Assembly: GCA_030765805.1 (NCBI GenBank)
Contig: JAVCDH010000009.1
Span: 1-35,359 of the forward strand
Reading direction: 5' to 3'
Source of the DNA: Candidatus Euphemobacter frigidus
Lineage (GTDB): Bacteria > Auribacterota > Erginobacteria > Erginobacterales > Erginobacteraceae
DNA length: 35,359 nt
Below are positions 9,813 through 17,751 of the stretch, piece after piece. Positions within the stretch are counted from its first letter, which is position 1, and each line of letters opens with the position of its first letter. Under the pieces are notes generated by a model. It saw only the letters and a program-made list of their open reading frames with translations. It had not been told where the DNA came from and searched no databases. The position numbers were made by a program, and so were the translations under genes.

Positions 9813-10445
9813 ATGAAAAAACCTAAGCCAACCGATTCTTCGATTCCAGTTGATTACTTTGTCCATCCCTCCAGTTATGTGGATGAGGGGGCGGTGATCG
9901 GAAGAGGGACGAAGATCTGGCATTTCAGCCATATTCAAGCCGGAGCCGTGATCGGGGAGAATTGCTCCATCGGACAGAATGTCAATATTGCCAATAACGT
10001 TCGGATCGGTAATTACGTTAAGATCCAGAACAATATATCCGTCTATGAAGGTGTGGAGCTGGAAGATTACGTCTTCTGTGGACCATCCATGGTGTTTACC
10101 AACATCATGGACCCCCGCAGTGAGTTTCCCCAGCGGGGAAGTGAGTTTTACCTAAAGACCCTGGTTAAAAGATCAGCCAGCATCGGCGCCAATGCCACGA
10201 TTGTCTGCGGGAATACCATCGGCCGATCCGCTTTTATCGGCGCCGGCTCCGTGGTTACCCGGGATATTCTTGATTTCGCCCTGGTTTACGGAAACCCGGC
10301 CGTTCTTCGCGGCTGGGTCTGCGCCTGCGGCGCCCGACTGGTATTTGAAGAGAACCGGGCACTCTGCGGAAAATGCGGAAGAGAGTATCTCCTTCAGAAT
10401 GGATTGGTCAGTGCGGTAGCCGGGGAAGAAAACGACAGCAGATGA
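9813..10445 (+). CDS. Left-handed beta-helix N-acyltransferase (WlbB/WbpD-like) with C-terminal zinc ribbon
   Basis: Probable acetyl-CoA-dependent N-acetyltransferase acting on a UDP-amino sugar. The 210-aa protein is built of hexapeptide repeats from about residue 18 to 155. It shows the subfamily hallmarks GTKIWHFSHI, the segment VKIQNNISVYEGV, and YVFCGPSMVFTN. The last ~45 residues hold two Cys pairs (CACG and CGKCG), a probable zinc ribbon beyond the usual core. A GGAGAAG ribosome binding site precedes the ATG. The upstream Gfo/Idh gene supports a role in an acetamido-sugar uronate pathway, but the exact product cannot be read from sequence. Confidence 0.88.
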   Translation: MKKPKPTDSSIPVDYFVHPSSYVDEGAVIGRGTKIWHFSHIQAGAVIGENCSIGQNVNIANNVRIGNYVKIQNNISVYEGVELEDYVFCGPSMVFTNIMDPRSEFPQRGSEFYLKTLVKRSASIGANATIVCGNTIGRSAFIGAGSVVTRDILDFALVYGNPAVLRGWVCACGARLVFEENRALCGKCGREYLLQNGLVSAVAGEENDSR

Positions 10446-10449
10446 TTAT

Positions 10450-11598
10450 ATGACAGAGAATATTAAAAAGAAACTTTTTCTATTTCTCCGGCTGGTGATC
10501 AGCTTTAGCTTGATCGGCTATATCTTCTATACCATCAACACCGAGGGCAAATTGAGTAAATTACCGGACTACTTTGCCGAGGCAAACTACTGGTGGTTAG
10601 CGTTGGCTTCGTTGTTCGTGCTGAGTCTGCTATGGACGGGCTCTATCCGCTGGGGGTTACTTCTGAGGGCTCAGGGGGTCAGGCTCAGCCGAATCAGTGT
10701 CTTCATGTATTACATGATTGGGATGTTCTTTAACAACTTTCTCCCCAGTACCGTGGGAGGAGATTTCGTCAAGGCATATTATTTATCTAAGACGACTGGA
10801 AAGACCGCCGGCTCATTTATCTCGGTTCTGATGGATCGCCTGATGGGAATGGGGGGGCTATGTGTGGTGGCGGTGTCGGCCTGCCTGTTCGGGGGAAGAA
10901 GTCTCTGGCTTAATCCCCATACTCATACCTACGCTCTCCCGATTTTTTTTATTGTAGGAGGGGTGTCGTTAGGGTTAGTGCTTTTTTTTCTGGTGGTGTT
11001 TAACGATAGAGTTTTGAATTTATTTTTAAAATTGTCCGGGGCCGACACAGACGGAGAAACGCCGGCGGAAGCCACAGAGCCATCGATAATGAAAGAGCGA
11101 AATTTTTCCTTATCAAGAAAGACCAGGGCCTGGCTGAGAAAGATCGGGGAGAAAATTCAGGAGTTTCATCAAGCGATGTATATATATAAAGGGCATGGAA
11201 AGATCCTGGGAGAGACTCTCCTGATATCGACCGGGATCTGGGTTATGATTGTATTTGTGGCCTGGATGGTCTATATGGCGTTTCACGGCGTCCCGGTCTC
11301 GGCGGTAGCGGGAAAGATATCCACCATACCGCTCCGTTACTTCTTTCTCTTCGTGCCGCCGATTGCGGTTATTATGTCCATTCCCATTTCATTCGCCGGG
11401 CTCGGCACCCGAGAAGCTGCTTTTATCATCTTCTTCGGCACGCTGCCCGGGATCAAGGAGTTAGATGCTTTGATTATCTCGCTGACCTTCTACTTTGTCT
11501 ATCTGGCGATCTCTATGATTGGCGGGGCCATCTATATCTTTAAAGATAAACTTCGTCTTCACCGCGAGGGTGGTTTACCAGTATTTAAAGGAGAATGA
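10450..11598 (+). CDS. LPG-synthase-TM-region family membrane protein (flippase-like)
   Basis: Integral membrane protein of the family related to the MprF N-terminal half and archaeal AglD (UPF0104). The 382-aa sequence has about eight hydrophobic segments. Family motifs are seen in NNFLPSTVGGDFVKAYYL and MDRLMGMGGL, and near the C terminus PISFAGLGTREAAFI. A hydrophilic insert lies at about 195-240. Members are often beside glycan genes and are proposed to move lipid-linked substrates. The start lies 4 nt after the acyltransferase stop, so translation is probably coupled. Base composition looks more AT-rich than its neighbours in places. Confidence 0.85.
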   Translation: MTENIKKKLFLFLRLVISFSLIGYIFYTINTEGKLSKLPDYFAEANYWWLALASLFVLSLLWTGSIRWGLLLRAQGVRLSRISVFMYYMIGMFFNNFLPSTVGGDFVKAYYLSKTTGKTAGSFISVLMDRLMGMGGLCVVAVSACLFGGRSLWLNPHTHTYALPIFFIVGGVSLGLVLFFLVVFNDRVLNLFLKLSGADTDGETPAEATEPSIMKERNFSLSRKTRAWLRKIGEKIQEFHQAMYIYKGHGKILGETLLISTGIWVMIVFVAWMVYMAFHGVPVSAVAGKISTIPLRYFFLFVPPIAVIMSIPISFAGLGTREAAFIIFFGTLPGIKELDALIISLTFYFVYLAISMIGGAIYIFKDKLRLHREGGLPVFKGE

Positions 11599-11601
11599 CT
11601 T

Positions 11602-12333
11602 ATGAAAGGTATTATTTTAGCCGGCGGCCTGGGGACGCGACTGTCGCCCCTGACCAAGATAACCAATAAACATCTCTTGCCGATTTACGACAAGCCGATG
11701 ATCTACTATCCCCTTCAGACTCTGGTCAATGCCGGGATCGAGGACATCATGGTAGTGACCGGAGGGAACAACGCCGGGGATTTTTTAAAGCTTTTAGGGA
11801 ACGGCAAGGAATTCGGTCTTAAGTGGTTGCGGTATGCCTACCAGGAAGGGGAAGGAGGAATTGCCGACGCTCTGAGCCTGGCCGAGCATTTTGCCGAGGG
11901 AGAGAAAATCCTGGTGATGCTGGGGGATAACGTGATCGAGAAGAATATCATTGATCCGGTGCGTAAGTTCAAGGAACAGGACGGGGGAGCCAAGATACTT
12001 CTGAAAGAAGTGGACAATCCCCGGGATTACGGCGTTGCCGTGCTGGAGAGAGACCGGGTAGCGATGATCATCGAAAAGCCGGAAGTTCCCCCCACTAACT
12101 ACGCGGTCATCGGCATTTATATGTACGATGCCCGGGTATTTGATATGGTCAGAAACCTGGCTCCGAGCGCCCGCGGGGAACTGGAGATCACCGATGTCAA
12201 TAACATGTATATTAAAACCGGTGATATGACCTATGATTTCCTGGATGGCTGGTGGGCCGACGCGGGTTCCTCGATCGACGGCTGTTTCCAGGTGAGTCAG
12301 CGGGTAGCGGAAGGAGGAGCCAACAAGGTGTAA
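11602..12333 (+). CDS. rmlA: Short RmlA-like sugar-phosphate nucleotidyltransferase
   Basis: Likely glucose-1-phosphate thymidylyltransferase, making dTDP-glucose for the downstream rmlB and rmlD products. The nucleotide-binding loop GGLGTRLSPLT is at residues 8-18 and the Mg-binding Asp109 sits in MLGDN. The sugar-binding segment IIEKPEVPPTNYAVIGIYMY and the WWADAGS end are typical. At 243 aa it is about 45 residues shorter than classical RmlA and lacks the C-terminal helical region, as in the SpsI/StrD-like short forms. The sugar specificity is inferred from neighbours. A GGAGA ribosome binding site overlaps the end of the upstream gene. Confidence 0.82.
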   Translation: MKGIILAGGLGTRLSPLTKITNKHLLPIYDKPMIYYPLQTLVNAGIEDIMVVTGGNNAGDFLKLLGNGKEFGLKWLRYAYQEGEGGIADALSLAEHFAEGEKILVMLGDNVIEKNIIDPVRKFKEQDGGAKILLKEVDNPRDYGVAVLERDRVAMIIEKPEVPPTNYAVIGIYMYDARVFDMVRNLAPSARGELEITDVNNMYIKTGDMTYDFLDGWWADAGSSIDGCFQVSQRVAEGGANKV

Positions 12334-12369
12334 AGAGCGTAGCTTTACAATTCAGATACAGGGACCTAA

Positions 12370-12398
12370 CCCCCGACCCGCGGGTCGGGGGGACTTTT
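12370..12398 (+). terminator. Perfect GC palindrome followed by a T run, probable terminator
   Basis: A perfectly self-complementary 22-nt sequence (12370-12391) pairs CCCCCGACCCG with CGGGTCGGGGG. It is followed by ACTTTTTC. It lies 36 nt after the rmlA-like stop codon and could end that transcript. The T run belongs to a repeat that also occurs at 18904-18918, so the hairpin may instead be part of a mobile repeat module. Confidence 0.45.
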
Positions 12399-12549
12399 TC
12401 AGACAAGATAACCCCGATAAATCTGGGCGGAGCAGGATTAACAAGAATTTTTCAATTTTATCCCGCTTTATCCTGCCGTCGCGGGCCATAGCCCGCTATG
12501 GCGGGCGAAGGCCTGTAAATCCTGTCAAAAATACAAATTCCTATACGAT
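12391..12549 (-). repeat. Dispersed intergenic repeat, copy A, with nested palindrome
   Basis: Read on the minus strand this matches the repeat at 18814-18919. Shared blocks in the same order are TATAGGAA, GACAGGATTTACAGG (identical 15 nt), a CAGGATAAA-like tract, CTTGTTAATC (identical 10 nt) and TGTCTGAAAAAGTCC (identical 15 nt). Copy A carries an extra 36 bp at 12476-12511 with arms GCCATAGC and GCTATGGC around a CC loop. It fills most of the rmlA-rmlB gap of 238 nt. It encodes no protein. Confidence 0.85.
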
Positions 12550-12571
12550 TAAATTAGATTAAGGAGAAAAC

Positions 12572-13579
12572 ATGAGCAGGAAGATACTGGTAACCGGCGG
12601 GGCCGGGTTCATCGGCTCCAATTTCATTCATTATTGGGTCGACCGCTATCCCGAGGATACGATCATCAACCTGGATAAGCTTACCTATGCCGGCAATCTC
12701 GACAACTTGAAAGCGCTGGAGGGCAATCCCCGCTATTACTTTGTCAAGGGAGATATCTCCGATTCCGAAGTGGTCGGTGGGCTTTTCCAGAAAGGGCTGA
12801 ATGTGGTAGTTAACTTTGCTGCCGAGACTCATGTTGACCGGTCGATCGGTGACCCAGACGACTTCATCCGGACGGATGTTTATGGCACCTATGTGCTTCT
12901 GGAGGCGGCGCGGCATAATGAGGTGGAGTGTTTCATCCAGATCTCAACCGACGAGGTTTATGGGAGTGTGGAGGATGGGTTCAGCCGGGAGACCGATCCC
13001 CTGATGCCCCGCAACCCTTATGCCGCCAGCAAAGCGGGCGCGGACCGGTTGGCTTATTCATACTTTGCTACCTATGACCTCCCCGTGATAATTACTCGCG
13101 CTTCCAATAACTTTGGCCCTTACCAGTATCCCGAAAAGGTAATCCCGCTTTTTGTAACCAATGCCCTTGACAGTATTCCGCTCCCCCTCTATGGCGACGG
13201 CCTTAACATCCGTGATTGGCTCTTTGTCGATGACCATTGCCGGGCGGTCGATCTGCTGATCCAGCGGGGAGAGAAGGGGGAGGTGTATAATATTGGGGGA
13301 GGAAACTTGCTGACCAACCAGGATCTCACCGGCCAGATTCTAAAATATCTCGGCCTTCCCGAAACTCTGGTCCGTCGGGTCCGGGACCGGGAGGGACATG
13401 ACCGACGGTACGCTCTTGACTCTTCTAAGATAAAAAAACTGGGCTGGACCCCGGGAGCTGATTATGATAATGAACTGAAGTCCACGATCGATTGGTACCG
13501 GGATAACCGGTGGTGGTGGGAAAAAATCAAGAGTGGGGAGTTCAAGGCCTATTATCAAAAACAATACAGTAACCGCTGA
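12572..13579 (+). CDS. rmlB: dTDP-glucose 4,6-dehydratase
   Basis: NAD-dependent short-chain dehydrogenase that converts dTDP-glucose to dTDP-4-keto-6-deoxyglucose. The 335-aa protein has the Rossmann motif GGAGFIGSNF at 8-17, the STDEVYG segment with its catalytic Asp and Glu, and the YxxxK pair as Tyr150 and Lys154 in NPYAASKAGAD. RDWLFVDDHCRA is also typical. A strong AAGGAG ribosome binding site at 12561-12566 precedes the ATG. It begins after the repeat-filled gap and leads directly into rmlD. Confidence 0.95.
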   Translation: MSRKILVTGGAGFIGSNFIHYWVDRYPEDTIINLDKLTYAGNLDNLKALEGNPRYYFVKGDISDSEVVGGLFQKGLNVVVNFAAETHVDRSIGDPDDFIRTDVYGTYVLLEAARHNEVECFIQISTDEVYGSVEDGFSRETDPLMPRNPYAASKAGADRLAYSYFATYDLPVIITRASNNFGPYQYPEKVIPLFVTNALDSIPLPLYGDGLNIRDWLFVDDHCRAVDLLIQRGEKGEVYNIGGGNLLTNQDLTGQILKYLGLPETLVRRVRDREGHDRRYALDSSKIKKLGWTPGADYDNELKSTIDWYRDNRWWWEKIKSGEFKAYYQKQYSNR

Positions 13580-13589
13580 AGATGAAGTA

Positions 13590-14462
13590 ATGTCGAACAC
13601 TCTCTCCATCCTGATTGTCGGGCACCGGGGACTTCTGGGACAGGAGTGCATGAACCGCCTGCGCCCCCTGGGGCGGATCTCCGGGGTGGACATTGATACC
13701 TGCGATATTACCAGGCCGGAACAGATCGAGGCGGTCATCGATTCCAGCCGTCCCGACTGGGTGATCAACGGCGCCGCCTATACCGATGTCGATGGGTGTG
13801 AATCCAACCGGGAGTTGGCCTGGGCGGTGAACGCGGGGGGAGCGGGAAATCTGGCCCGGAGCTGTCGGAGCCGGGGAATCGGTTTTGTCCAGCTCAGTAC
13901 TGATTTTGTATTCGACGGCCGGAAGGGAGAGCCGTATCTGGAAGATGACGTCACCGCTCCCTTGAGCGTTTACGGGGCCAGCAAACTAGGAGGGGAGCGG
14001 GCGGTGCGGGAAGCCGGTGGGCGGCATATCATCGTCCGGACTGCCTGGCTTTTCGGAAAGGGAGGAAAAAATTTTCCGGACACTATTTTAAAAGCGGCTC
14101 AATCCACTGATCCTTTGCGCGTGGTTGAGGATCAATGGGGGAGTCCTACCTACGCGCCGGATCTGGCGGACGCGATAGGGGAGCTGATCCGGAAGGACGC
14201 GCGCGGGATTGTTCATCTCACCAACCGGGGCAGTTGTTCCTGGTTTGAATACGCGGTATTTATCCTCCGGGCGGCGGGGATAAAGAAGGAGGTAATCCCC
14301 GTTTCGACCGAGGAACTTCCCCGACCGGCGCGGCGCCCCCGGTTTTCGGTTCTCTCTCTTGCTAGATACGAAGGTATTGTCGGGAAGAAGATGCGCCCCT
14401 GGCAGGAAGCGGTAAAGGAGTACTTGTTGAATTGGCAAAATTCCGGCAATATTATAACCTAA
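13590..14462 (+). CDS. rmlD: dTDP-4-dehydrorhamnose reductase
   Basis: Last step of dTDP-L-rhamnose synthesis, reducing the 4-keto group. It is 290 aa from the ATG at 13590; the frame is open further upstream but that would overlap rmlB. The cofactor motif GHRGLLG is at residues 11-17. STDFVFDG and the YxxxK pair Tyr128/Lys132 in VYGASKLGGER are present, with RTAWLFG beyond. It is preceded by rmlB, but the 3,5-epimerase gene rmlC is not in the window. Related reductases acting on other 6-deoxysugars are possible. Confidence 0.88.
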   Translation: MSNTLSILIVGHRGLLGQECMNRLRPLGRISGVDIDTCDITRPEQIEAVIDSSRPDWVINGAAYTDVDGCESNRELAWAVNAGGAGNLARSCRSRGIGFVQLSTDFVFDGRKGEPYLEDDVTAPLSVYGASKLGGERAVREAGGRHIIVRTAWLFGKGGKNFPDTILKAAQSTDPLRVVEDQWGSPTYAPDLADAIGELIRKDARGIVHLTNRGSCSWFEYAVFILRAAGIKKEVIPVSTEELPRPARRPRFSVLSLARYEGIVGKKMRPWQEAVKEYLLNWQNSGNIIT

Positions 14463-14482
14463 TAATTTGACGGAGGGAAATT

Positions 14483-14704
14483 ATGATTGATAAAGAACTT
14501 TTAGAGATATTGGCTTGCCCGGCCTGTAAATCAAGCCTGAAGTATGACCGGGAAAACCAGAAGTTAATCTGTCTGGATGAGAACCGGGATTCCCGCGAAT
14601 TCAAGCGCGGTGAACGTTGCGGTCTGATTTATTCCATAAAAGACGATATCCCGGTGATGCTGATCGAGGAGGCGGAGAAACCCGGGGTCCCGGATGAGGG
14701 GTAA
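14483..14704 (+). CDS. Trm112-family small zinc protein (YcaR-like)
   Basis: 73-aa protein of the Trm112/YcaR family. It has the expected start [18 protein letters not shown] with one Cys pair (CPAC), later cysteines at LIC and GERCG, and the family ending [11 protein letters not shown]. In eukaryotes and archaea Trm112 activates methyltransferases; the bacterial role is poorly known, and it often sits beside lipid A or surface-sugar genes, as here. A GGAGGG ribosome binding site lies 8 nt upstream of the ATG. Confidence 0.88.
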   Translation: MIDKELLEILACPACKSSLKYDRENQKLICLDENRDSREFKRGERCGLIYSIKDDIPVMLIEEAEKPGVPDEG

Positions 14705-14712
14705 TTTTTAAA

Positions 14713-15165
14713 ATGAAAAATCAAGTTACGCGGATTCTGGTTATCCACGGTCCGAACCTCCAGTTGCTGGGAGACCGGGAGCCGGAGATGTATGGCCGAG
14801 CGACCCTTGAGCAGATTAACGAAAAACTAAGAAAAGAAGCCGACCGTCTGGGGGTGGAACTCAGGATTGTTCAGTCCAACCATGAGGGGGAGATTGTAGA
14901 TGTAATCGGTGAAGCCAGCCGAACTGCCGATGCCATCCTGATTAATCCAGCCGCATATACGCATACCAGTGTTGCCATTCGGGACGCGCTGGCCGCCGTC
15001 TCCATTCCGGCGGTCGAGGTCCATCTCTCCAACATATATTGCCGGGAGGATTTTCGTCGCCATTCCCTGATCGCCCCGGTCGTCGCCGGGCAGGTGTCCG
15101 GCTTTGGTTTGGAGAGTTATCTGCTCGGCCTGCGGGCTGTCATCGGTCTGGTTCGGGGAGGATGA
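14713..15165 (+). CDS. aroQ: Type II 3-dehydroquinate dehydratase
   Basis: Dehydrates 3-dehydroquinate to 3-dehydroshikimate in the shikimate pathway. The protein is 150 aa, normal for the dodecameric type II enzyme. The signature [17 protein letters not shown] carries the catalytic Tyr27 and nearby Arg. [20 protein letters not shown] and the [15 protein letters not shown] segment with the catalytic His complete the active site. Its stop codon overlaps the start of the peptidase gene. Confidence 0.97.
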   Translation: MKNQVTRILVIHGPNLQLLGDREPEMYGRATLEQINEKLRKEADRLGVELRIVQSNHEGEIVDVIGEASRTADAILINPAAYTHTSVAIRDALAAVSIPAVEVHLSNIYCREDFRRHSLIAPVVAGQVSGFGLESYLLGLRAVIGLVRGG

Positions 15166-16262
15166 TGATCGATCGTGGACACCGTTTAAAAAAACTCCGG
15201 CGACAACTATCGCGCCGGAGACTTGATTGTCTCCTGGTCACCGGAAAGGAGAATATCTATTATCTGAGCGGTTTCTCCGGAGACGACAATTGGCTCCTGG
15301 TAACGGGAGACCGGGCTTTTTTAATAACCGATTTCCGTTACCGCGGGCGGGCGGAAGAGGAGTTGACGTTGGAGTGTGAGTTGCGGGTGCGTTCCTCCGC
15401 TTCCCTATCCGATACGGTGGCCGCTCTCTGTCGTGAGCTTTCTCTGAAACGGCCCGGTTATGAGGAGCACCACCTGAGCTGTGCCCAGTTTAATTCTCTG
15501 AAGAGAAGCTTGAAAGGGAGAAAGTGGAGGCCAGCCGGTTCCCGGGTGGAAGAAATTCGGATGATTAAAGATCCGGAAGAGATCTCCCTCCTCCGGGAGT
15601 CCGCCCGGCTGACCGGCCGGGTTCTGAATCAGGTCATGTCAAGAGCGCGGTCGGGATTGACTGAAAAAGAACTGGCCGGGCATCTCACCTCCGCCTTTAT
15701 CAAGCGGGGTTGCGAAGCAGCCTTTCCTCCGATTGTGGCCGGGGGGGGGCACAGTTCTCAGCCTCATGCCGCCTCTTCCGGGAGACAGTTTGGTCCGGGG
15801 AAGATTCTTCTGGTCGATCTGGGCATGAAGCGAAGGTTCTATAATTCGGATATGACCAGAACTTTTGTCTTGAATACTTTTCCTCGAAGATTTAAGACAA
15901 TCTACCGGGCGGTCATGGGAGCCCGGAAGAAAGCTCTTCAAGAGATCCGCCCGGGAGTTAAGGCGTCCTTTGTCGACGCCCGGGCCAGGGACTACCTGGC
16001 TGAGAAGGGATACGGCTCCTATTTTGGTCACAGCCTGGGGCACGGAGTCGGGCTCGAGGTCCATGAACGACCCTTGATCAGCGCCGGTTCCGGGGATATT
16101 ATTGAAGTTGGGATGGTCTTTACGATTGAGCCCGGTGTCTATATACCCGGGTGGGGAGGAATCAGGATCGAAGATATGGTCCTGGTGACAGACAACGGAT
16201 GTGAGGTGCTGACAACTTATCCGAAGGATTTATTATCAATGGTATTAAATGGTGACTGGTGA
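15162..16262 (+). CDS. pepP: Xaa-Pro aminopeptidase / M24-family metallopeptidase
   Basis: Cytosolic peptidase that removes N-terminal residues next to proline. The N-terminal creatinase-like domain covers about 1-135 and the pita-bread catalytic domain follows. All five metal ligands are present as Asp219, Asp230, His294 (GHGVG), Glu323 (IEPGVY) and Glu337 (RIEDM). The start is ATG at 15162 or 15165 after GGGGAGG, overlapping aroQ; an upstream in-frame extension lies inside aroQ. The protein is 366 aa. In many bacteria aroQ, pepP and efp are clustered; efp is missing here. The last codons are encoded by the start of the repeat at 16252. Confidence 0.93.
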   Translation: MMIDRGHRLKKLRRQLSRRRLDCLLVTGKENIYYLSGFSGDDNWLLVTGDRAFLITDFRYRGRAEEELTLECELRVRSSASLSDTVAALCRELSLKRPGYEEHHLSCAQFNSLKRSLKGRKWRPAGSRVEEIRMIKDPEEISLLRESARLTGRVLNQVMSRARSGLTEKELAGHLTSAFIKRGCEAAFPPIVAGGGHSSQPHAASSGRQFGPGKILLVDLGMKRRFYNSDMTRTFVLNTFPRRFKTIYRAVMGARKKALQEIRPGVKASFVDARARDYLAEKGYGSYFGHSLGHGVGLEVHERPLISAGSGDIIEVGMVFTIEPGVYIPGWGGIRIEDMVLVTDNGCEVLTTYPKDLLSMVLNGDW

Positions 16263-16335
16263 TTGGTGATTAGTGACTGGTAATCTGTAACCGTCACCAG
16301 TCACTAGTCACTAGTCACCAATCACCAGTCACCAC
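16252..16335. repeat. Twelve heptads in two facing arms (7-bp-phased inverted repeat)
   Basis: The gap between pepP and the phosphofructokinase reads as 12 consecutive 7-mers with no phase slip. The first six are GTGACTG-like (GTGACTG, GTGATTG, GTGATTA, GTGACTG, GTAATCT, GTAACCG). The last six are TCACCAG-like (TCACCAG, TCACTAG twice, TCACCAA, TCACCAG, TCACCAC). The arms are reverse complements and would form a long hairpin. The first units overlap the pepP stop codon. Confidence 0.93.
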
Positions 16336-16350
16336 ATGGAGGTTTTAACA

Positions 16351-17706
16351 ATGATTAAGAGAATCATCGTCGGAGAATCAGGGGGGCCCACCCCGGTAAT
16401 TGACTGGGAAGTTGCCGGTGTAGTCGATGCCGCGCAACAGGCCGGGCTTGAGATCTACGGCATGTTCAACGGCCTGGAGGGCTTGCTCAATGCCAATATT
16501 GAGGGAAATATTGTGGATCTTTCAAAGATCAACGCCATGTCCTTTACTTTTACCGGCCCCGGCGCGGGTCTGAGAACCACCCGGATTAAACCAAGTAAAG
16601 ACCAGTATCGAAAGATAGCCGACAACCTGGCGGCCCTGGGCATCGACGGAGTAATTTATATCGGTGGTAATGACAGCGCCGCCCAGCTTCTGGGCTTAAC
16701 CTCCGAGTGCGATATCAAAGCCATCCAGGCGATTAAGACGGTTGATAATGACCTTCCCGTCACCCATCATTGTCCCGGTTACGGTTCGGCCACCCTCTAC
16801 AATGCCATCGCGCTCAAGAATGTCCATAGTGATTTCTCTTCCTATCGAGTCTGGGGCAACTTTGAGAAAGACGGCAAGATAATACAGGCATTGAGTATTC
16901 TGCCGGTTATTATCTATCAGGTAATGGGAAGACAGGCGGGTTGGCTTGCTCAAGGAACAGCCTTTGCCCGGGTCGATCCGAAAGGAGACCTTCGGGCTGA
17001 CTACGCGCCGCACATCATCCTCAGCAAGGAGATCCCCTTTGACAAGGATGAGTTTCTGAACGAACTGGAGAATGTAATCACCAGACTCGGGGAGGCGGTT
17101 ATTGTGGTCCAGGAAGACCTGACCGACAAGAAGACCGGCAAAGCGATCGCCGAGGTCTACGCTGATAAAGTTGTAACCGACGAACACGGCAATATCCAGC
17201 ATGGCCGGCCGGAATCGTTCGCGCCTTGCCTCTTCCTGGCCCGACTGATCAAATCGGAACTGAAGATCGAGAGTCTGATGGGAAAGATCAAAGAAGCCGT
17301 TCTCGTCCCCCAGCATATCCAGAGGAGCAATGTGATCTCCCGGCCTGACGCTTGCGAGGCTTATCAGGTGGGTTTTGCCGCCGTCCAGGCGATGCTGGAA
17401 GGCGAAGACCGGAAATCAATTATTCTGGAGAGGAGAGACGGACTTACCGTTACCGGCCTGACCGAACTCTCAAATATTGCCGCCCGGGAGAAGAGGGTTC
17501 CGGCTCACTATATCGACGGCCTGAACGGCCCGACCCAGGAGTTTGTTGATGAGTTTATCTACTTGATCGGAGGAGCCGGGGCCATTCCCCATTACTCCTA
17601 CCGAAGGTTCCGGAGTGTGCCCATTCCCGATGAGATTAAGAAAAATCCTTATCTGAAAGGACGGGATGAGTATAAGTGGCCGTTGAAAAAGGATATTGTT
17701 CAGTAA
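16351..17706 (+). CDS. pfp: 6-phosphofructokinase, probably pyrophosphate-dependent
   Basis: Phosphorylates fructose 6-phosphate, probably with PPi, giving a reversible glycolytic step. The 451-aa protein carries GGND at 105-108, where ATP enzymes have GGDG and typical PPi enzymes GGDD; Asp108 at the last position and Lys129 in KTVDND are PPi-type features. Asp132 is the likely catalytic base and MGRQAGW the substrate-binding segment. The Asn at 107 is unusual. The ATG at 16351 is chosen because the GGAGG at 16338-16342 fits it; an ATG at 16336 overlaps that site. ppdK downstream also fits PPi-linked glycolysis. Confidence 0.88.
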   Translation: MIKRIIVGESGGPTPVIDWEVAGVVDAAQQAGLEIYGMFNGLEGLLNANIEGNIVDLSKINAMSFTFTGPGAGLRTTRIKPSKDQYRKIADNLAALGIDGVIYIGGNDSAAQLLGLTSECDIKAIQAIKTVDNDLPVTHHCPGYGSATLYNAIALKNVHSDFSSYRVWGNFEKDGKIIQALSILPVIIYQVMGRQAGWLAQGTAFARVDPKGDLRADYAPHIILSKEIPFDKDEFLNELENVITRLGEAVIVVQEDLTDKKTGKAIAEVYADKVVTDEHGNIQHGRPESFAPCLFLARLIKSELKIESLMGKIKEAVLVPQHIQRSNVISRPDACEAYQVGFAAVQAMLEGEDRKSIILERRDGLTVTGLTELSNIAAREKRVPAHYIDGLNGPTQEFVDEFIYLIGGAGAIPHYSYRRFRSVPIPDEIKKNPYLKGRDEYKWPLKKDIVQ

Positions 17707-17751
17707 TAAGTGGCTTCTCATCTAAAGGACGAATTAGATAGGGGGTTGGAG

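Noticed and set aside
12370-12391. Operator for a DNA-binding protein
   Set aside because: The perfect palindrome is followed by a T run after a stop codon, which fits a terminator or repeat module better, and no regulator gene is nearby.
16252-16335. CRISPR array
   Set aside because: Units are 7 bp with no spacers, and no cas gene is present.
16336-16350. Upstream ATG of the phosphofructokinase
   Set aside because: It overlaps the GGAGG that best serves the ATG at 16351.
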